From positions 6,778,501-6,842,500 of the forward strand of contig JAUIMM010000636.1 of the NCBI GenBank assembly GCA_031769625.1: a DNA stretch of 64,000 nt, written 5' to 3'. Each line of letters opens with the position of its first letter. Position 1 is the stretch's first letter. Origin of the DNA: Taudactylus pleione. Lineage: Eukaryota > Chordata > Amphibia > Anura > Myobatrachidae. The position numbers and the translations under genes are program-made. Positions 54,229 to 64,000 of this stretch are shown here, piece after piece. The notes under the pieces are model-generated. The model had not been told where the DNA came from. It saw only the letters and a list, made by a program, of their open reading frames with translations, and did no database searches.

Positions 54229-54870
54229 TTAGGACAGATCCATTGGCAGGTTGAAAAGATTGTAAACAGTCATGTAAGGCCTGGGAAAGATACTGGGACT
54301 GCCTATGAAAGCTTGGGGCAATCGTGTCCATGTGTATTGTACACCCCTGTATGTAAAGGTGAATAGGTACTGACAGTCAGGATGAAGAGGCACAGAGAAG
54401 AAAGCAGAACAGAGGTCAATGACAGTGAAATGGGTTGCATTTGGTGGGATCTGCATGAGAATGACAGCTGGATTTGGCACTACAGGAAATTGGCTCTCTA
54501 CCACCTTATTAACCCCTCTAAGGTTTTGTACCAGCCAATAACCCCTCCCACCACTCTTCTTTACAGGAAAGATGGGACTGTTGGCTACACTAGCTGTACA
54601 AACTAAAATTCCCTGCTGTAACAATCGCTCAATTATGGGATAAACCCCTAATTCTACCTCCTGTTTTAATGGGTACTGGGGAATTTTTGGAGCTTGCCTA
54701 CCGCTTTTTAAATTTACCATCACGGGACTTACATTTGCCATTAATCCAGTGTCCTGTCCATCCTTGGTCCAAAGTGAATCTGGGATTTGGGATAACATTT
54801 GATCTACCTGAGATGGATTTTCACTTAAACCGGTAGAGTGATACATTATCCTTTGGGGAGTGTCCAACAT
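54229..54870 (-). pseudogene. ERV pol, reverse transcriptase fingers/palm
   Basis: A 213-codon frame has the RT blocks expected of class-I retroviruses: a KSGRQAPKIPQYPLK block, then FTVIDLCSAFFSVPL with the first catalytic Asp, and TRLPQAFIGSPSIF, where the family usually has LPQGF. A frame change and a stop at about 54225-54235 separate it from the YxDD motif in the next part. It follows the protease with a short gap. Confidence 0.85.
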
Positions 54871-54903
54871 ATCCCTTACCTCGTGCGCAACTCTCTGGGA
54901 TGT

Positions 54904-55170
54904 CTAAAAATACACCATCAGGGTGTTATATATGACACATCCCATCTTACATAACAAATCCCTTCCCAGTAGGTTAGTAGGAGCCGCTGCTACCAGGAGA
55001 AAAGAATGCCTGGTATGCAATGGCCCGATAGCGACCTCTGTGGATTTTGTTAAAGGATAATGTTGCACTTTACCCGTTACCTCCATTGCTGATACTGTCT
55101 CGTTGGTTACCTGTAAATTAATGGGAGTTTTTTTATCACTGACCTGGTCGCCCCTGTGTCTACAAGAAAA
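54904..55170 (-). pseudogene. ERV protease
   Basis: The active-site motif VDTGATRS is readable on the minus strand at about 55145-55165 (DTG at 55152-55160). The second half lies in the 60-codon frame 55086-54904, ending with LLGRDLLCKMG, the conserved block near the C-terminus of retropepsins. The halves are in different frames, with the break near 55100-55140. The enzyme would process gag and pol polyproteins. Confidence 0.8.
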
Positions 55171-55268
55171 GGATATTAGGTACCAGCTACATCAACCATC
55201 ATTACCGCTTCTTCCCTAGTACTTCCTGTTAACCTGACTATCTGTAGACTACAGGTATGGCCTGACCC

Positions 55269-55781
55269 CTAGCATTGACTCACACTCTCCAATACAACAT
55301 TTACAGCCACAATTGGAGCTGGTGACTGTTGTGGACTTCCTGTACTCTGTGTATATGCCGTATGTGGATATCCAGGTATTCCCTGGTTAGGGGGTCCTAC
55401 CCTCTTCATCTTATAGCTCCTACTTATATGTCCCATTTGGTTACAGTTGAAACACTTTCGTGAGTGTGGTGGATGTAAGGATTGCTGCATGGGTTGAATG
55501 GCAGGGAAAGGTGGTGGTTATGGGTAAGGATATTGAGGGAAATATGGTGGTTGTGGATAGTATGGGTGTTGTGGTTGTGTGTGATAATTGGGGTAGGACT
55601 GTGTTTGAGGTGACACAGGATTGGTGAGGACGTGTAGCTGTGCAGGTGCAGGTGTAGGTGTGGGTGCAGGTGTGTCTGCTAGCTGTGATGTTAAAGTCAT
55701 TCCTTCTAGAACTTGAATACTAACAGCCATTAGTTTCTCGCTCTGGGTCTCTCTTTTTAGAGATGTTCTTATCATGTTCAA
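55269..55781 (-). pseudogene. ERV gag, C-terminal part with nucleocapsid
   Basis: The first frame (55781-55518) encodes a Pro- and Tyr-rich linker with many PTP and QPQHP repeats. The next (55490-55269) has a single zinc knuckle, CFNCNQMGHISRSY, in which the last Cys is replaced by Tyr. One CCHC knuckle is usual for gammaretrovirus-type gag. A stop near 55510 separates the two. The altered knuckle probably cannot hold zinc properly. Confidence 0.75.
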
Positions 55782-56291
55782 TAGCGGATTCTGTGAGGGT
55801 GTCTACAGTGACCCCTCCAGCCAGGCTGTGAGGTCTGTACTCGGGTCTTAGGTACTCTTTTAGACCATCCATAAGTACAGTGACAATCATTCCCCTGTGA
55901 TGAGTGATCTCTTTATTATCTTCTAGCCCAGTATACTGGGTGATAGCCTGCAGAGCTCGGTTACAATAATCCTCTGCAGATTCACTCTCTTTTTGTTTTA
56001 TGGTAAAAATGTTTGCTCCAGTTAACTACTACTGGAAAATATACACCCAATTGAGTTACAATGCGGGAAATGTTACCTTGGTTAACTTAGTCTGTTAAGG
56101 GAACATCTCCATCCAATACTCAATCCGTGATAAATTTTGTCACATTGGTATTGCGTGGAAGACAAGCCCTTAACACCACTCACCAATCTTTATTGGTTGG
56201 CTCGTGAGAACTACCCAAATTTTTCAAAAATCTTTGACATTTGGCTAATTCCTTTTTTCGGTTTGGGGAAATAATTCATTATGGAGTTTAG
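55782..56291 (-). pseudogene. ERV gag, capsid region (badly broken)
   Basis: No long frame, but short minus-strand stretches such as ALQAITQYTGLEDN and MIVTVLMDGLKEYL lie in the order expected of a retroviral capsid. They are interrupted by stops and shifts. The identification is by position and fragment pattern. Confidence 0.55.
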
Positions 56292-57230
56292 CTACGCTCT
56301 TGTCCAAGGAGAATGCATTGCTACCTCCCTGGTGGGCACTACACCATTCGCATCTGCCTTCCCATTTGGAACAGTTATTGTCTGGATAGGATGCAGACTG
56401 GCCGCACTGCTACTTTTGACCTTATTAGCTGGCTGGGAGTTTAGTCTATTACTCCTACATATAGGGTTAACAACTTCCTCTATGGGTGCAGTGGATGTTA
56501 ACACTTCCTGTACTATTACTGATGGAAATGGCGGCACCACTTGTGCTTGTTGTGGTGGAGCATCTAACATGTGTGCAGAATGGGAAATGGCAGACATAAC
56601 AATAGGCTCATCATCTGCAACATAAACATTTTCCTTATGATTACTTAAGAGAGGGTACAAATTACTTGTTACATTTTTATTGTTTTTTTCAACAACTGTA
56701 CATACACCCCCATCTGCATAGGGTGAAGCTGGTGCGCATGAACCACTGGCAATACCTTCCACAATGCTACCTTGCAGCACGTGCGTGCTATCTCATGGCT
56801 CGCATGCACCGCGGTTTAGCGCTGCGGGTGTTCTCTCCGGTAACATGTTCGTGATGCTAGTTTGCATCACTTGCACACCTTTAAGCCACATATCACCTTC
56901 ATGCTGCCATAATTTTAAACACTCGTTATATTTTACCTTTTTCACCCGAGAGCGCACCATACTGATGCTATCTCGGACATTGTTCAATACATCCTTATCA
57001 AAGCTACCAATTCTGGGAAACGGTCTAACACTCTTCATCGTCATCTTAAACCATACATCACAGTACCTAATTGCATAAGTACCGTACTTGGTATGCATAA
57101 TACGGCGTGCCGACCCAAGTGGCGCTTCCAAAAGCAGCACATCATCTAACATCTCTACCATTTGCTTGGCCCCCATCTGGGAGAACCCTAAGATTTTCAA
57201 TAGAGATTTAGACTGGTGAAAGACAGTCAA
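56292..57230 (-). pseudogene. ERV gag, matrix and linker part
   Basis: Frame 57230-56793 begins MTVFHQSKSLLKILGF and is rich in Lys and Arg, as expected of a matrix domain that binds membranes. Frame 56780-56292 continues as a Pro-, Ser- and Val-rich linker that ends near the capsid. The two are offset by a frame change at about 56785. No homologue can be named with certainty; order relative to nucleocapsid and protease supports gag. Confidence 0.65.
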
Positions 57231-57875
57231 GATACTTTCACTTACCTGCGGACGATATTAACAGGATGCACCCACACACCTATGGAAGAATAACCAGGCT
57301 GCTTCCACGCACCTAATCCCTTTTTGACTACCTTTCAACTGCTATCATGTAAATATTCCAATAACACCTACCCTTTTCAGTGATTTTGTCCACCCTCTAC
57401 CCAGTTCACAATCACAATTTAGCCCAAACTGTGCGGTTCAATTACAATGCTCAAATAACCCTAACTGATCACTGAACACTGTAATCACACTGGGAGCTGA
57501 ACCTACAACAAAGACAACAGATACATCTGCTTATGTGTTAGAATGGTATCTACTACCGAGCTACTAGGGCAACCCTTGTGACTAGTACATAAGGGTCATA
57601 CGATACCCTTAACCTTTTAGGAACTGTGCTACACCCTAAACCAGCAAATGCTCACTGTTACACACTTTTTTCCTGCGCAGAAAAATAATACACGTTCACC
57701 CAGCTATTGGCAACACTGATAATGCAATCTCAACGGCTTTGTTTAAAACACGTGGCAGCAATACAGGAAATATGTATACGCTATTGTGCTGCTAGTCGCA
57801 TACACAATAATTCCCCTTTTTAACACACACAACAAAAAAAACTATCGATGAAGGAAAACAAACTTTTTCCTCCCT
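57231..57875 (-). other. ERV leader between 5' LTR and gag
   Basis: 645 bp of non-coding sequence where packaging signals and the primer-binding site would be expected. The first bases downstream of the LTR (minus strand AAGGGAGGAAAAAG) do not look like the complement of a tRNA 3' end. A splice donor-like CAGGTAAGTG is present on the minus strand at about 57238-57247, just before gag. Confidence 0.55.
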
Positions 57876-58738
57876 TGTCCCTGGATTCTCAATCAGCACT
57901 CCTAAAGTCACAAAAACAGGTAGTGGACTCTCAGCAACAACAGTGGTAACAGATTACAAAGGCACAATGCGTTCTCCTGTTAGGCGCCTCCACCCTTTTG
58001 CTGAGAGATCGATACCGAGTGTCACCGAGTGACCGGTGGCGTGATTAACACTGTGAGCCCCCAACTATTGATACCTTATTTAGACCTCAATGCAATCCTA
58101 CCTATACCTTCTAAAATCCTGCCTATACTGTACCTTCTAAAATTGTCACAATTTAGCGTAATGAGTCGCACAGTAAATAAATGCATAAAGACTTTGAATG
58201 TGGTTCCAAAGCACAAAAAGTTATTATTCAACATAAAAACAGATGGTTACACCCTGTGATCTAAAGACAATTAGTGCAAATAAATCATACAGACCCAAGG
58301 TACAGTTGTGATATATGCACGCGCTCTGGCCCAGATACCGGCATCAGCATTAGAAACATCCATCAACAGCACAGCAAGAAGACTCCTGAGTGGGGTCAGA
58401 GAGCGCACATATATACTCTTGCAGGGGTAGGCAATAAAATAGACAAGTTTGGCATGATTCCATTGGTTCTTCTTAAAGTTGTCTTGGTTACAGTCATTTA
58501 TTGGACAATTTCAAATGGACACAAACAGCCTCCAACCGCCCTTTGTGTCCTTCTTTCCGCTGCATGCTAATCTAAGCTGTTAACATTACACAGTACATTT
58601 TAATGTTTTAACTCTCTATAGTCCATAGTTTGCAGATGCAGGTTCCGATCTTCTCACCGATGGTAACGGAAATCTGTGGAGACACAGTGGACCAGTACAA
58701 CACCAGACATGGTCTGCTTACCATGTACTAAACCTTAG
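57876..58738 (-). repeat. ERV 5' LTR (partial, cut by MITE e)
   Basis: It matches 49679-50537 of the 3' LTR and ends exactly at a TTA where MITE e begins. About 398 bp corresponding to 50538-50935 are missing from this window. The inner end TGTCCCTGG at 57876 keeps the expected GACA terminus. Confidence 0.9.
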
Positions 58739-59201
58739 GGCCTCATTCAGACCCACTCGCAAGCGGCTGTCCGCTCGCAAGTGGGTCGATGTTGTGCACT
58801 GCGCAAGCGCACTACGGACGGAGCTCCGTCGTGCGCATGTGCCAGATGCGACGAGTGAAGGACTTTCCTTCGCTCGTTGTGTCTGATCAAAGGGGGCGTG
58901 CTGTCGATGTTGATTGACAGCACGCCCCCTTTGGTGGGCGTGCCGGGGGCGTGCCTGCCAGATGGAGGCGTTCCCAAGGGAACGCCTACCGTCAGAAGCC
59001 GGCCCCACTGACATCACTCCAGGGCTTGTGGTCGAAAACCCAGACCACAGGCTTCTGGTCGCACTGGCGATGGTCGCGATGGTCAAGACCATCGCGGCCA
59101 TCATCCTGCACACTCGTATGTGCTGTGGGTGGTGACCCACAGCTATACGAGCGTCCAGGAGGACGCTCCATTTTTATGGAGGGTGGCCCTCATTCAGAGC
59201 G
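58739..59201 (+). mobile_element. MITE e (Harbinger-like), truncated, in the ERV 5' LTR
   Basis: It starts GGGCCTCATTCAGACCCACT after TTA (58736-58738) and closely follows MITE d, including the hairpin around GATGTTGATT at about 58896-58905. It stops after CATTCAGAGCG at 59201; the last 38 or so bases seen in MITE d are absent, and PLE-2 sequence follows. Insertion of PLE-2 into this MITE explains the break. Confidence 0.82.
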
Positions 59202-59444
59202 ACATTGAGTCGTAAGAGATACTTCGCCCTTAAATCACTCAAAAAGAAAGAAATTGATGGTTCCCAAATAAATTTAGATTCAAATGAATTAGTTTTAATT
59301 GGAAACATTGGAATCCCTCCTGTTGGAGAATGAACCCCCCTCCCAATTGGGAACTATTAAACTGTTCAATACTTCACCTATGAACAACAAGTTTAAAAAT
59401 CTTTCACATTTCTACCCCCTACAACATAGGGGCCCCTTTGTGGA
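59202..59444 (+). pseudogene. PLE-2 coding fragment upstream of the LINE
   Basis: Short plus-strand pieces such as FKNLSHFYPLQHRGPFVEHF fit the conserved block with P-x-x-RGP that lies before the PLE reverse transcriptase. The frame is broken and continues after the LINE at 61059. The beginning of the protein is missing because the element is truncated. Confidence 0.55.
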
Positions 59445-59454
59445 ACACTTCTAT

Positions 59455-61058
59455 TATTTATTTATTATTTATTAACAGTTTCTTATATACCACAGCAAAT
59501 TCCATTGTGCTTTTCAATTTGAATCAACATTAACATTATACTGGGTTGTAAAAGACATACATACTGTACATACATAAAAGACATACATAAGGATAAGGGG
59601 ACCCTGCTCACAAGCTTAGAATCTATAGGGAAATAGGTGTTGATACACAAGGATAGGTGCTACATATTGCAAATTGGTCCAGCCCAATTGCAGATGTTCT
59701 TGGTGGGCTGTATAATCCAATCACACTGGAAAGTTGGCCTAGGGTTAGGAGGATGTTAAATTGAAGAAAGAGAAGATGTGATAGGTGTTTACTATAAGAA
59801 GAGAGTTAGATAGGGAGCTATAAAAGGTTAGGTGGGCGGTCCTGGAATCTGATAAGCTTGTCTGAAGAGGTGAGTTTTCAGGGAATGCTTGAATGTTTAG
59901 AAACTAGTAGAAAGTCTTATTGTGCATGGGATAGCATTCCACAGGGTGGGTACAACCTGAAAAAAGTCCTGTAACCATGCATGGGAACAAGTAATGCACG
60001 GGGATGAGAGAGGCAGATCTTGTGCAGAATAGAGATGTCGGGTTGGAAGATATTTTGAGATAAGTGAAGAGATGTATGTTTGTGTGGTTTGGTTAATAGC
60101 TTTATGTGTGAGTGTAAGTATTTTAAATTGAATACGGTAGAAGACCGTCAGCCAATGAAGGGACTGAATGGAGGGACTGAGTGGATCAGCAGACATTGAA
60201 CGTTTCATGAGAAAGATCAACCTCGCAGATGCATTCAAAATGGATTGTAGTGGGGAGGGCCTGTTTTTGGGAAGACCGATAAGGAGACTATTGCAATAGT
60301 CAATGCGGGAAATTATGAGTGCGTGTATTAGAATTTTTGCAGTGTCTTGCGTAAGATTATGGTCAAATTTTGGCTATGTTTTTTAGATGTATGTAACAGG
60401 ATTTAGGGACAGATTGAATGTGAGGAACAAAAGACAGTTCAGAGTCAAGGATGATACCTAGGCAGTGAGCTTGCGGGGTGGGGTTGATTGTGAAGTTGTC
60501 AACAGTAATAGAGACATCAGGTTGGTAACTGCTATTGGCCAGTGGAAATATATTTAATTCTGTTTTGGATATATTAAGTTTGAGGTGGCGAGATGACATC
60601 CAAGATGAAATGGCAGAGAGACATTGAGTGACACGGACCAGCACAGATGGTGACAAATCTGAATAGGATAGGTAAATTTGAGTATCGTCCACGTACAGAT
60701 GATACTGAAAACCAAAAGAGCTGATTAGTTTTCCAAGATAGGTGGTATATATTCATAAAAGCAGAGGACCTAATACTGATCCTTGTGGTACTCCAACTGA
60801 TAGAGGGAGCGAAGTGGAGGTAGAATCAGAAAAGCAAACAGTGAAAGAGCAATTAGATAGGTAGGATGAGAACCAAGAAAGGGCTGTGTCTTGAAGACCT
60901 AGGGATTGTGGTGTTTGTATGAGAAGAGAGTGGTCAATAGTGTCAAAGGCAGCTGAGAGATCTAGAAGAATTAGAAGTGAATAATGGCCTTTAGCCTTGA
61001 CAGTGACCAGATCATTTACTACCTTAGTCAGTGCTGTCTCAGTGGAGTGTTGGGAACG
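59455..61058 (-). mobile_element. 5'-truncated L2/CR1-type LINE with 10-bp TSD
   Basis: The element is flanked by the 10-bp duplication ACACTTCTAT at 59445-59454 and 61059-61068. Its 3' end on the minus strand finishes with TTAATAAATAATAAATAAAT, an AATA-type tail. Only the 3' 1.6 kb is present, encoding the last part of the reverse transcriptase. Removing it rejoins PLE-2 sequence. It is therefore younger than PLE-2. Confidence 0.88.
59897..61050 (-). pseudogene. LINE (L2/CR1-type) reverse transcriptase, 3' part
   Basis: On the minus strand the order is [16 protein letters not shown] (palm, catalytic Asp), [15 protein letters not shown], then [16 protein letters not shown] (the DD box, 60692 onward), [13 protein letters not shown], and SLHWLTVFYRIQFKILTLTH with LWNAIPCTIR near the end. 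These blocks are characteristic of the L2/CR1 group. Frames change between about 60740 and 60692 and between 60363 and 60238, and stops are present. The apurinic endonuclease part is absent by 5' truncation. Confidence 0.85.
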
Positions 61059-61068
61059 ACACTTCTAT

Positions 61069-61246
61069 GCTACAACTATGGAAGACTTTAGAACCCTCTG
61101 TCAAAAAATGGATAAAAAGAAAAACCATAGGGACAACCTTTAATAGACAAGAAAGAGGAGCCCTAAAACTGCTCATGACTAATCATGATATCATGATAAA
61201 GGAGGCAGACAAAAGAGGGGGTCTCATTATCCAAGATCTATGAAAC
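61069..61246 (+). pseudogene. PLE-2 pre-RT block
   Basis: After the LINE the plus-strand frame reads LWKTLEPSVKKWIKRKTIG, then RGALKLLMTNHDIMIKEADK followed by RGGLIIQDL. The ADK-x-GG block is the conserved segment in front of the PLE reverse transcriptase and is paralleled by RPADKGGAIVIQ in PLE-1b. The frame ends at the TGA at 61241-61243, just before the MITE. Confidence 0.75.
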
Positions 61247-61249
61247 TAT

Positions 61250-61849
61250 GGACTTCATTCAGAGTCGGTCGAAGCGGCCGCACGGTCGTACGCAGGCGAT
61301 GTTCGCTGATCTGCGCATGCGTACAGTTCACAATGCGTGTGCGCAAACTAGCGGCTACGATCAGAAATTTCTCTCTCCTTGAACCCCGCCAGGTCGGTAG
61401 TTTGAGTGACAGATTGCGGCGTTTGTGGGTGGTAACATGGGAAGGTGCTTGAAAATGGGGGTGTGGAGATCCGAATGCAGGCGTGCCTCATTATGCAAAC
61501 GGCATTTTAAGGGAGTGCATAATTAACAAAGTAGTGTCATGGCACACGTGACAAGGGAGGTTTTACACTGACATGATCGTAGAGCTTAAGAGAGGGTCAG
61601 GTCAACCTTTAGCTCTACGACCAGTTCCGATGGCATATGATGCTCGTGATTAATCCTTATGTAGCCGGAGATGACGTGTTATGCGTACGAGAAGTGGGCG
61701 TATTTTTAGCGATCCGACCGCATCCACCCCTTGGTCGGCCAGCTAACGATCTGACCTTAGGGACGCAACATGCGTGTGTATCATTTGCATATCCGGCCCC
61801 TTTTTCTATACGACCATGCAACCGCTTCGACCAACTCTGAATGAAGTCC
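61250..61849 (-). mobile_element. MITE g (Harbinger-like) inside PLE-2
   Basis: Ends are GGACTTCATTCAGAGTCGGT and ACTCTGAATGAAGTCC, and TAT flanks both sides (61247-61249 and 61850-61852). The interior matches MITE a in reverse orientation, including CGGCCGCACGGTCGTAC and TAGAGCTTAAG. It is 600 bp, non-coding, and interrupts the PLE-2 coding sequence. Confidence 0.88.
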
Positions 61850-61852
61850 TAT

Positions 61853-62441
61853 ATGCAGGAGGTCTATAGACAGTTAGAGAATACAACTTTCTATATGCAT
61901 TTAACTGGTGATCCAACAGAGGCATTGCAATGTGACATGAGGAACCTTCAGCCTTAATGTATAATGTACTGCCCAAAGATGTTTGGAATTTTTTATTTAT
62001 TACACATCCGGTGGTCCCGATTAACTACCACTTACCCAAGATACACAAATCCCTCACCTCACCTCCTGGGCATCCTTTATTTCAGGTGTAGGGTCCATCA
62101 TTTCTAAATTATCTTTGTTTGTTGATTCACATCTTCAAACTCATGTGTTGTCTCTACGATCACACATCAGGGATACGAAACACTTTCAAGAGAAAGTGGG
62201 TAATATAAAATGGAATAACAGGTACTTTCTAGTGACTTGCAATCTTGAATTGCTTTATACTAACATTCCCCATGAACAGGGGATTATAGCAGTTGAATAT
62301 TATCTTTCCCTAGATGGGACACTCTCCGAGACAAAATTGTGAGTTTATTCTTTCATCAATTAGATTTATTTTGAAACACAATTATTTCACGTTTGATTCC
62401 ACATTTTTTCTTCAGGTGTGTGGGACTGCCATGGGAACAGG
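61853..62441 (+). pseudogene. PLE-2 reverse transcriptase, N-terminal part
   Basis: Pieces in different frames follow the family order: VYRQLENTTFYMHLTGDP, then PINYHLPKIHKSL, then the frame 62115-62342 with VTCNLELLYTNIPHEQG, and RFILKHNYFTFDSTFFLQ to GTAMGT. In motif A the catalytic Asp of the family is Asn here (AAT at 62241-62243). At least three frame changes separate these pieces, the last at about 62440. Confidence 0.78.
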
Positions 62442-63704
62442 TTCACCCCAAGCTTTGCCAACCTCTACATGGGTCTCTTTGAGGAGAGATACATCTGGGG
62501 TGGAGGGTTCGGGGATAACCTGGTCCTCTATGGCAGATATATAGATGATTTGTTTTTTATTTGGGATGGGGATGCACAATCGGTCACTCAATTTGTTGAA
62601 CACTTTAATAATAATGATTTTGGTTTGAAATTCACGTGTTTATTTGATGCCAGAAGCATCAATTATTTGGACATTACAATCACAGTTAAGGACAATCTGT
62701 TGAGCACATCTACATATACAAAAGTAGACTGCAATAAATACCTAAACTTTAACAGCTGCCACCTTCGGGGCTGGAAGAGGAATATTCCAAAGGGACAGTT
62801 CCTCCATTTGCAGAGGAACTGCTCTCATGATAAAACATTTGATCAACAGGCACACCTTGCCTTTCTTGAGCAGGTTTATCCATGTTCACTATTGGTGAGA
62901 ACACTTGATTTGATCAAACACCAGAATAGAAATGCATTGTTAACCTCCAAAAATAGTATGGAGGCTGTATCAGGCACATCATATTTGTTGAACTCTACTA
63001 AAGAGGAAGGCTCTATGGCATTTATTACTCAATATAACTCATCAGCACAGGAAATTAAGAAAATTATAACAAAAAACTCTTCCCTGTTGAAGATGGATAG
63101 ACTACTTGCTCCTATGATTTCTGAGGCTCCTAGGGTTAGTTATAGACTAGCAAATACATTAAAACAGAAAATAGCACTGAGTGCCCTTAAAAGTAAGACT
63201 ATGAACTCCATTCATTCAAATATTGAACAGATGTGGCTTCCACCAAAACCTAATGGTTTTTTTAAGTGTGGACTAAATCGCTGTTTGACATGTCAATATA
63301 TGAATCATTGGAGCACAGTAGTCTCTTCTATTTTAAGTGGAGAGACCTTCAAAATAGAGAATATTCTGAACTGCAAATCAACTTATGTGATATATGTGCT
63401 ACAATGCGGCTGCGGTATTCAATATGTAGGTCGGACGAGACGTGCACTCAATACTCATTTTCTAGAACATCAACATGGCATCCTTAAGGGTTTGACCAAT
63501 CATAGTGTTCCGCACCATTTTTCCTCCTGCTCAGAGGGTGGACTAGACAATCTGAAAGTTATGGGGATTGAGCAGATCAAATCCAGCAAATGCAAAGGTG
63601 ATAGATTTCAATACCTTTGCAAAAGAGAGGCCTTTTGGATTTTCAGACTTGATACCCTAGGCCCAGCAGGTCTCAATGACACAATTGAGCTCAACAATGT
63701 CTGA
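62442..63704 (+). pseudogene. PLE-2 reverse transcriptase core plus GIY-YIG endonuclease
   Basis: A long frame (Met at 62418; homology from about 62442 with RFTPSFANLYMG) encodes the rest of a Penelope-type protein. Motif C is RYIDDLFFIW (Asp at residues 43-44 counted from 62418). The linker has CGLNRCLTCQYM, the Cys cluster that precedes the nuclease. The GIY-YIG block is YVIYVLQCGCGIQYVGRTRR at residues 323-342, closer to consensus than in PLE-1. The end GPAGLNDTIEL parallels PRGLNDK of PLE-1. The first eight residues after the Met are out of frame with the family. With motif A altered upstream, the copy cannot be active. Confidence 0.88.
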
Positions 63705-64000
63705 ATATGGTCTTAATTAGGTGTCACATGGTCTTATTTCCTGACCTGTCCCCCTCTTGGATCCCAAGAGTTAGTGTGGTAGGTTTCTGTAGATAGTTGG
63801 CCATTTGGGCTTTTTTCATCCCACATGCACCTGTATGCTCCCCTTATCTTCCCCTGTTTCTGCCCCTTTCTATAAATGCTTTACTAATTTTACTATGTCA
63901 GATTATATTTAACTGTACTTCCTTCTCTTTTCCCCTTTCTTTTCATCTTTTCTGCGGGGTACTGTAGCACTGACTATATATTTCTGAATAGCAAGTCTAA
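63705..64000 (+). other. PLE-2 3' untranslated region (to window edge)
   Basis: C- and T-rich non-coding sequence after the PLE-2 stop. No hammerhead-like core, pLTR repeat or (TA)n border is reached before the window ends. Confidence 0.55.

Larger units (their letters stand above)
49679..58738 (-). mobile_element. Class-I endogenous retrovirus, minus strand, defective
   Basis: Two LTR copies flank a gag-pro-pol-env order read from right to left. The polymerase and integrase tail resemble gammaretrovirus-type enzymes, and the envelope resembles class-I or epsilon-like types known from fish and amphibian genomes; both statements rest on motif recognition. All genes carry breaks, and pol has a large internal deletion. 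The 5' LTR is cut by MITE e at 58739, so the outer 5' border and target duplication are not in view. Adjacent to the 5' LTR I do not recognise a primer-binding site starting TGG. Confidence 0.9.
59202..64000 (+). mobile_element. PLE-2: second Penelope-like lineage, 5'-truncated
   Basis: The plus-strand coding sequence has the same domain order as PLE-1 (pre-RT block, reverse transcriptase, GIY-YIG) but is only distantly similar in sequence, so it is a separate lineage. It starts inside MITE e and is split by an L2/CR1-type LINE (59455-61058) and a MITE (61250-61849). The coding part ends at 63704; about 300 bp of 3' sequence reach the window edge, so its 3' end is not seen. Confidence 0.85.

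Noticed and set aside
56281..56625. Plus-strand frame of 114 codons
   Set aside because: It is antisense to ERV gag and has no feature of its own.
57850..57875. ERV primer-binding site
   Set aside because: The sequence next to the 5' LTR does not start with TGG and does not resemble the complement of a tRNA 3' end, so I do not annotate one.

Overview
This window looks like intergenic DNA from a large, transposon-rich vertebrate genome, most probably an amphibian (anuran). I base that on the mix of elements: Penelope-like elements (PLEs) with a GIY-YIG domain, hAT, PIF/Harbinger, L1-type and L2/CR1-type LINEs, a class-I endogenous retrovirus, many palindromic MITEs and several minisatellites. 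Telomere-like TTAGGG units open the window. I recognise no host gene, tRNA, rRNA or CRISPR array. Almost every long reading frame belongs to a mobile element or is a by-product of a tandem repeat. The taxon is an inference.

Layout. 1-1785: palindromic repeat DNA. 1786-7382: an almost complete hAT transposon (hAT-1) with perfect 8-bp target duplications, a TATA-like promoter, a nine-unit array of about 156 bp carrying E-boxes, and a BED-finger transposase with a damaged C-terminus. 8169-17458: a Penelope complex made of a 5'-truncated minus-strand copy, an inversion junction and a plus-strand copy between direct pLTR repeats; each of the three 3' ends carries a hammerhead-ribozyme-like motif and a MITE in the same TAA site. 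18292-19096: solo LTR with a 5-bp duplication. 19295-21701: hAT-2, a deletion derivative of the same family. 21710-26760: mostly unrecognised DNA with MITE-like pieces and an old hAT relic.

26765-32925: a decayed, nearly full-length L1-type LINE on the minus strand. 32926-43205: MITE-like DNA, then a probable PIF/Harbinger element: a split Ser/Thr/Pro-rich plus-strand gene (35847-37041) and a minus-strand DDE transposase with a 98-bp intron (42299-43205). hAT-3 (37317-41504) lies between them. 43206-49678: foldback elements, a hAT relic end, three minisatellites and a PLE-like foldback.

49679-58738: a minus-strand class-I endogenous retrovirus with two LTRs, broken gag, pro, pol and env, and loss of most of RNase H and integrase. 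Its 5' LTR is interrupted by a MITE (58739-59201). That MITE is cut by a second, different PLE (59202 to beyond 63704), which is itself split by an L2/CR1-type LINE (10-bp duplication) and another MITE. This nesting gives a relative order of events: ERV, then MITE, then PLE-2, then the LINE and the last MITE. No element here looks fully autonomous.
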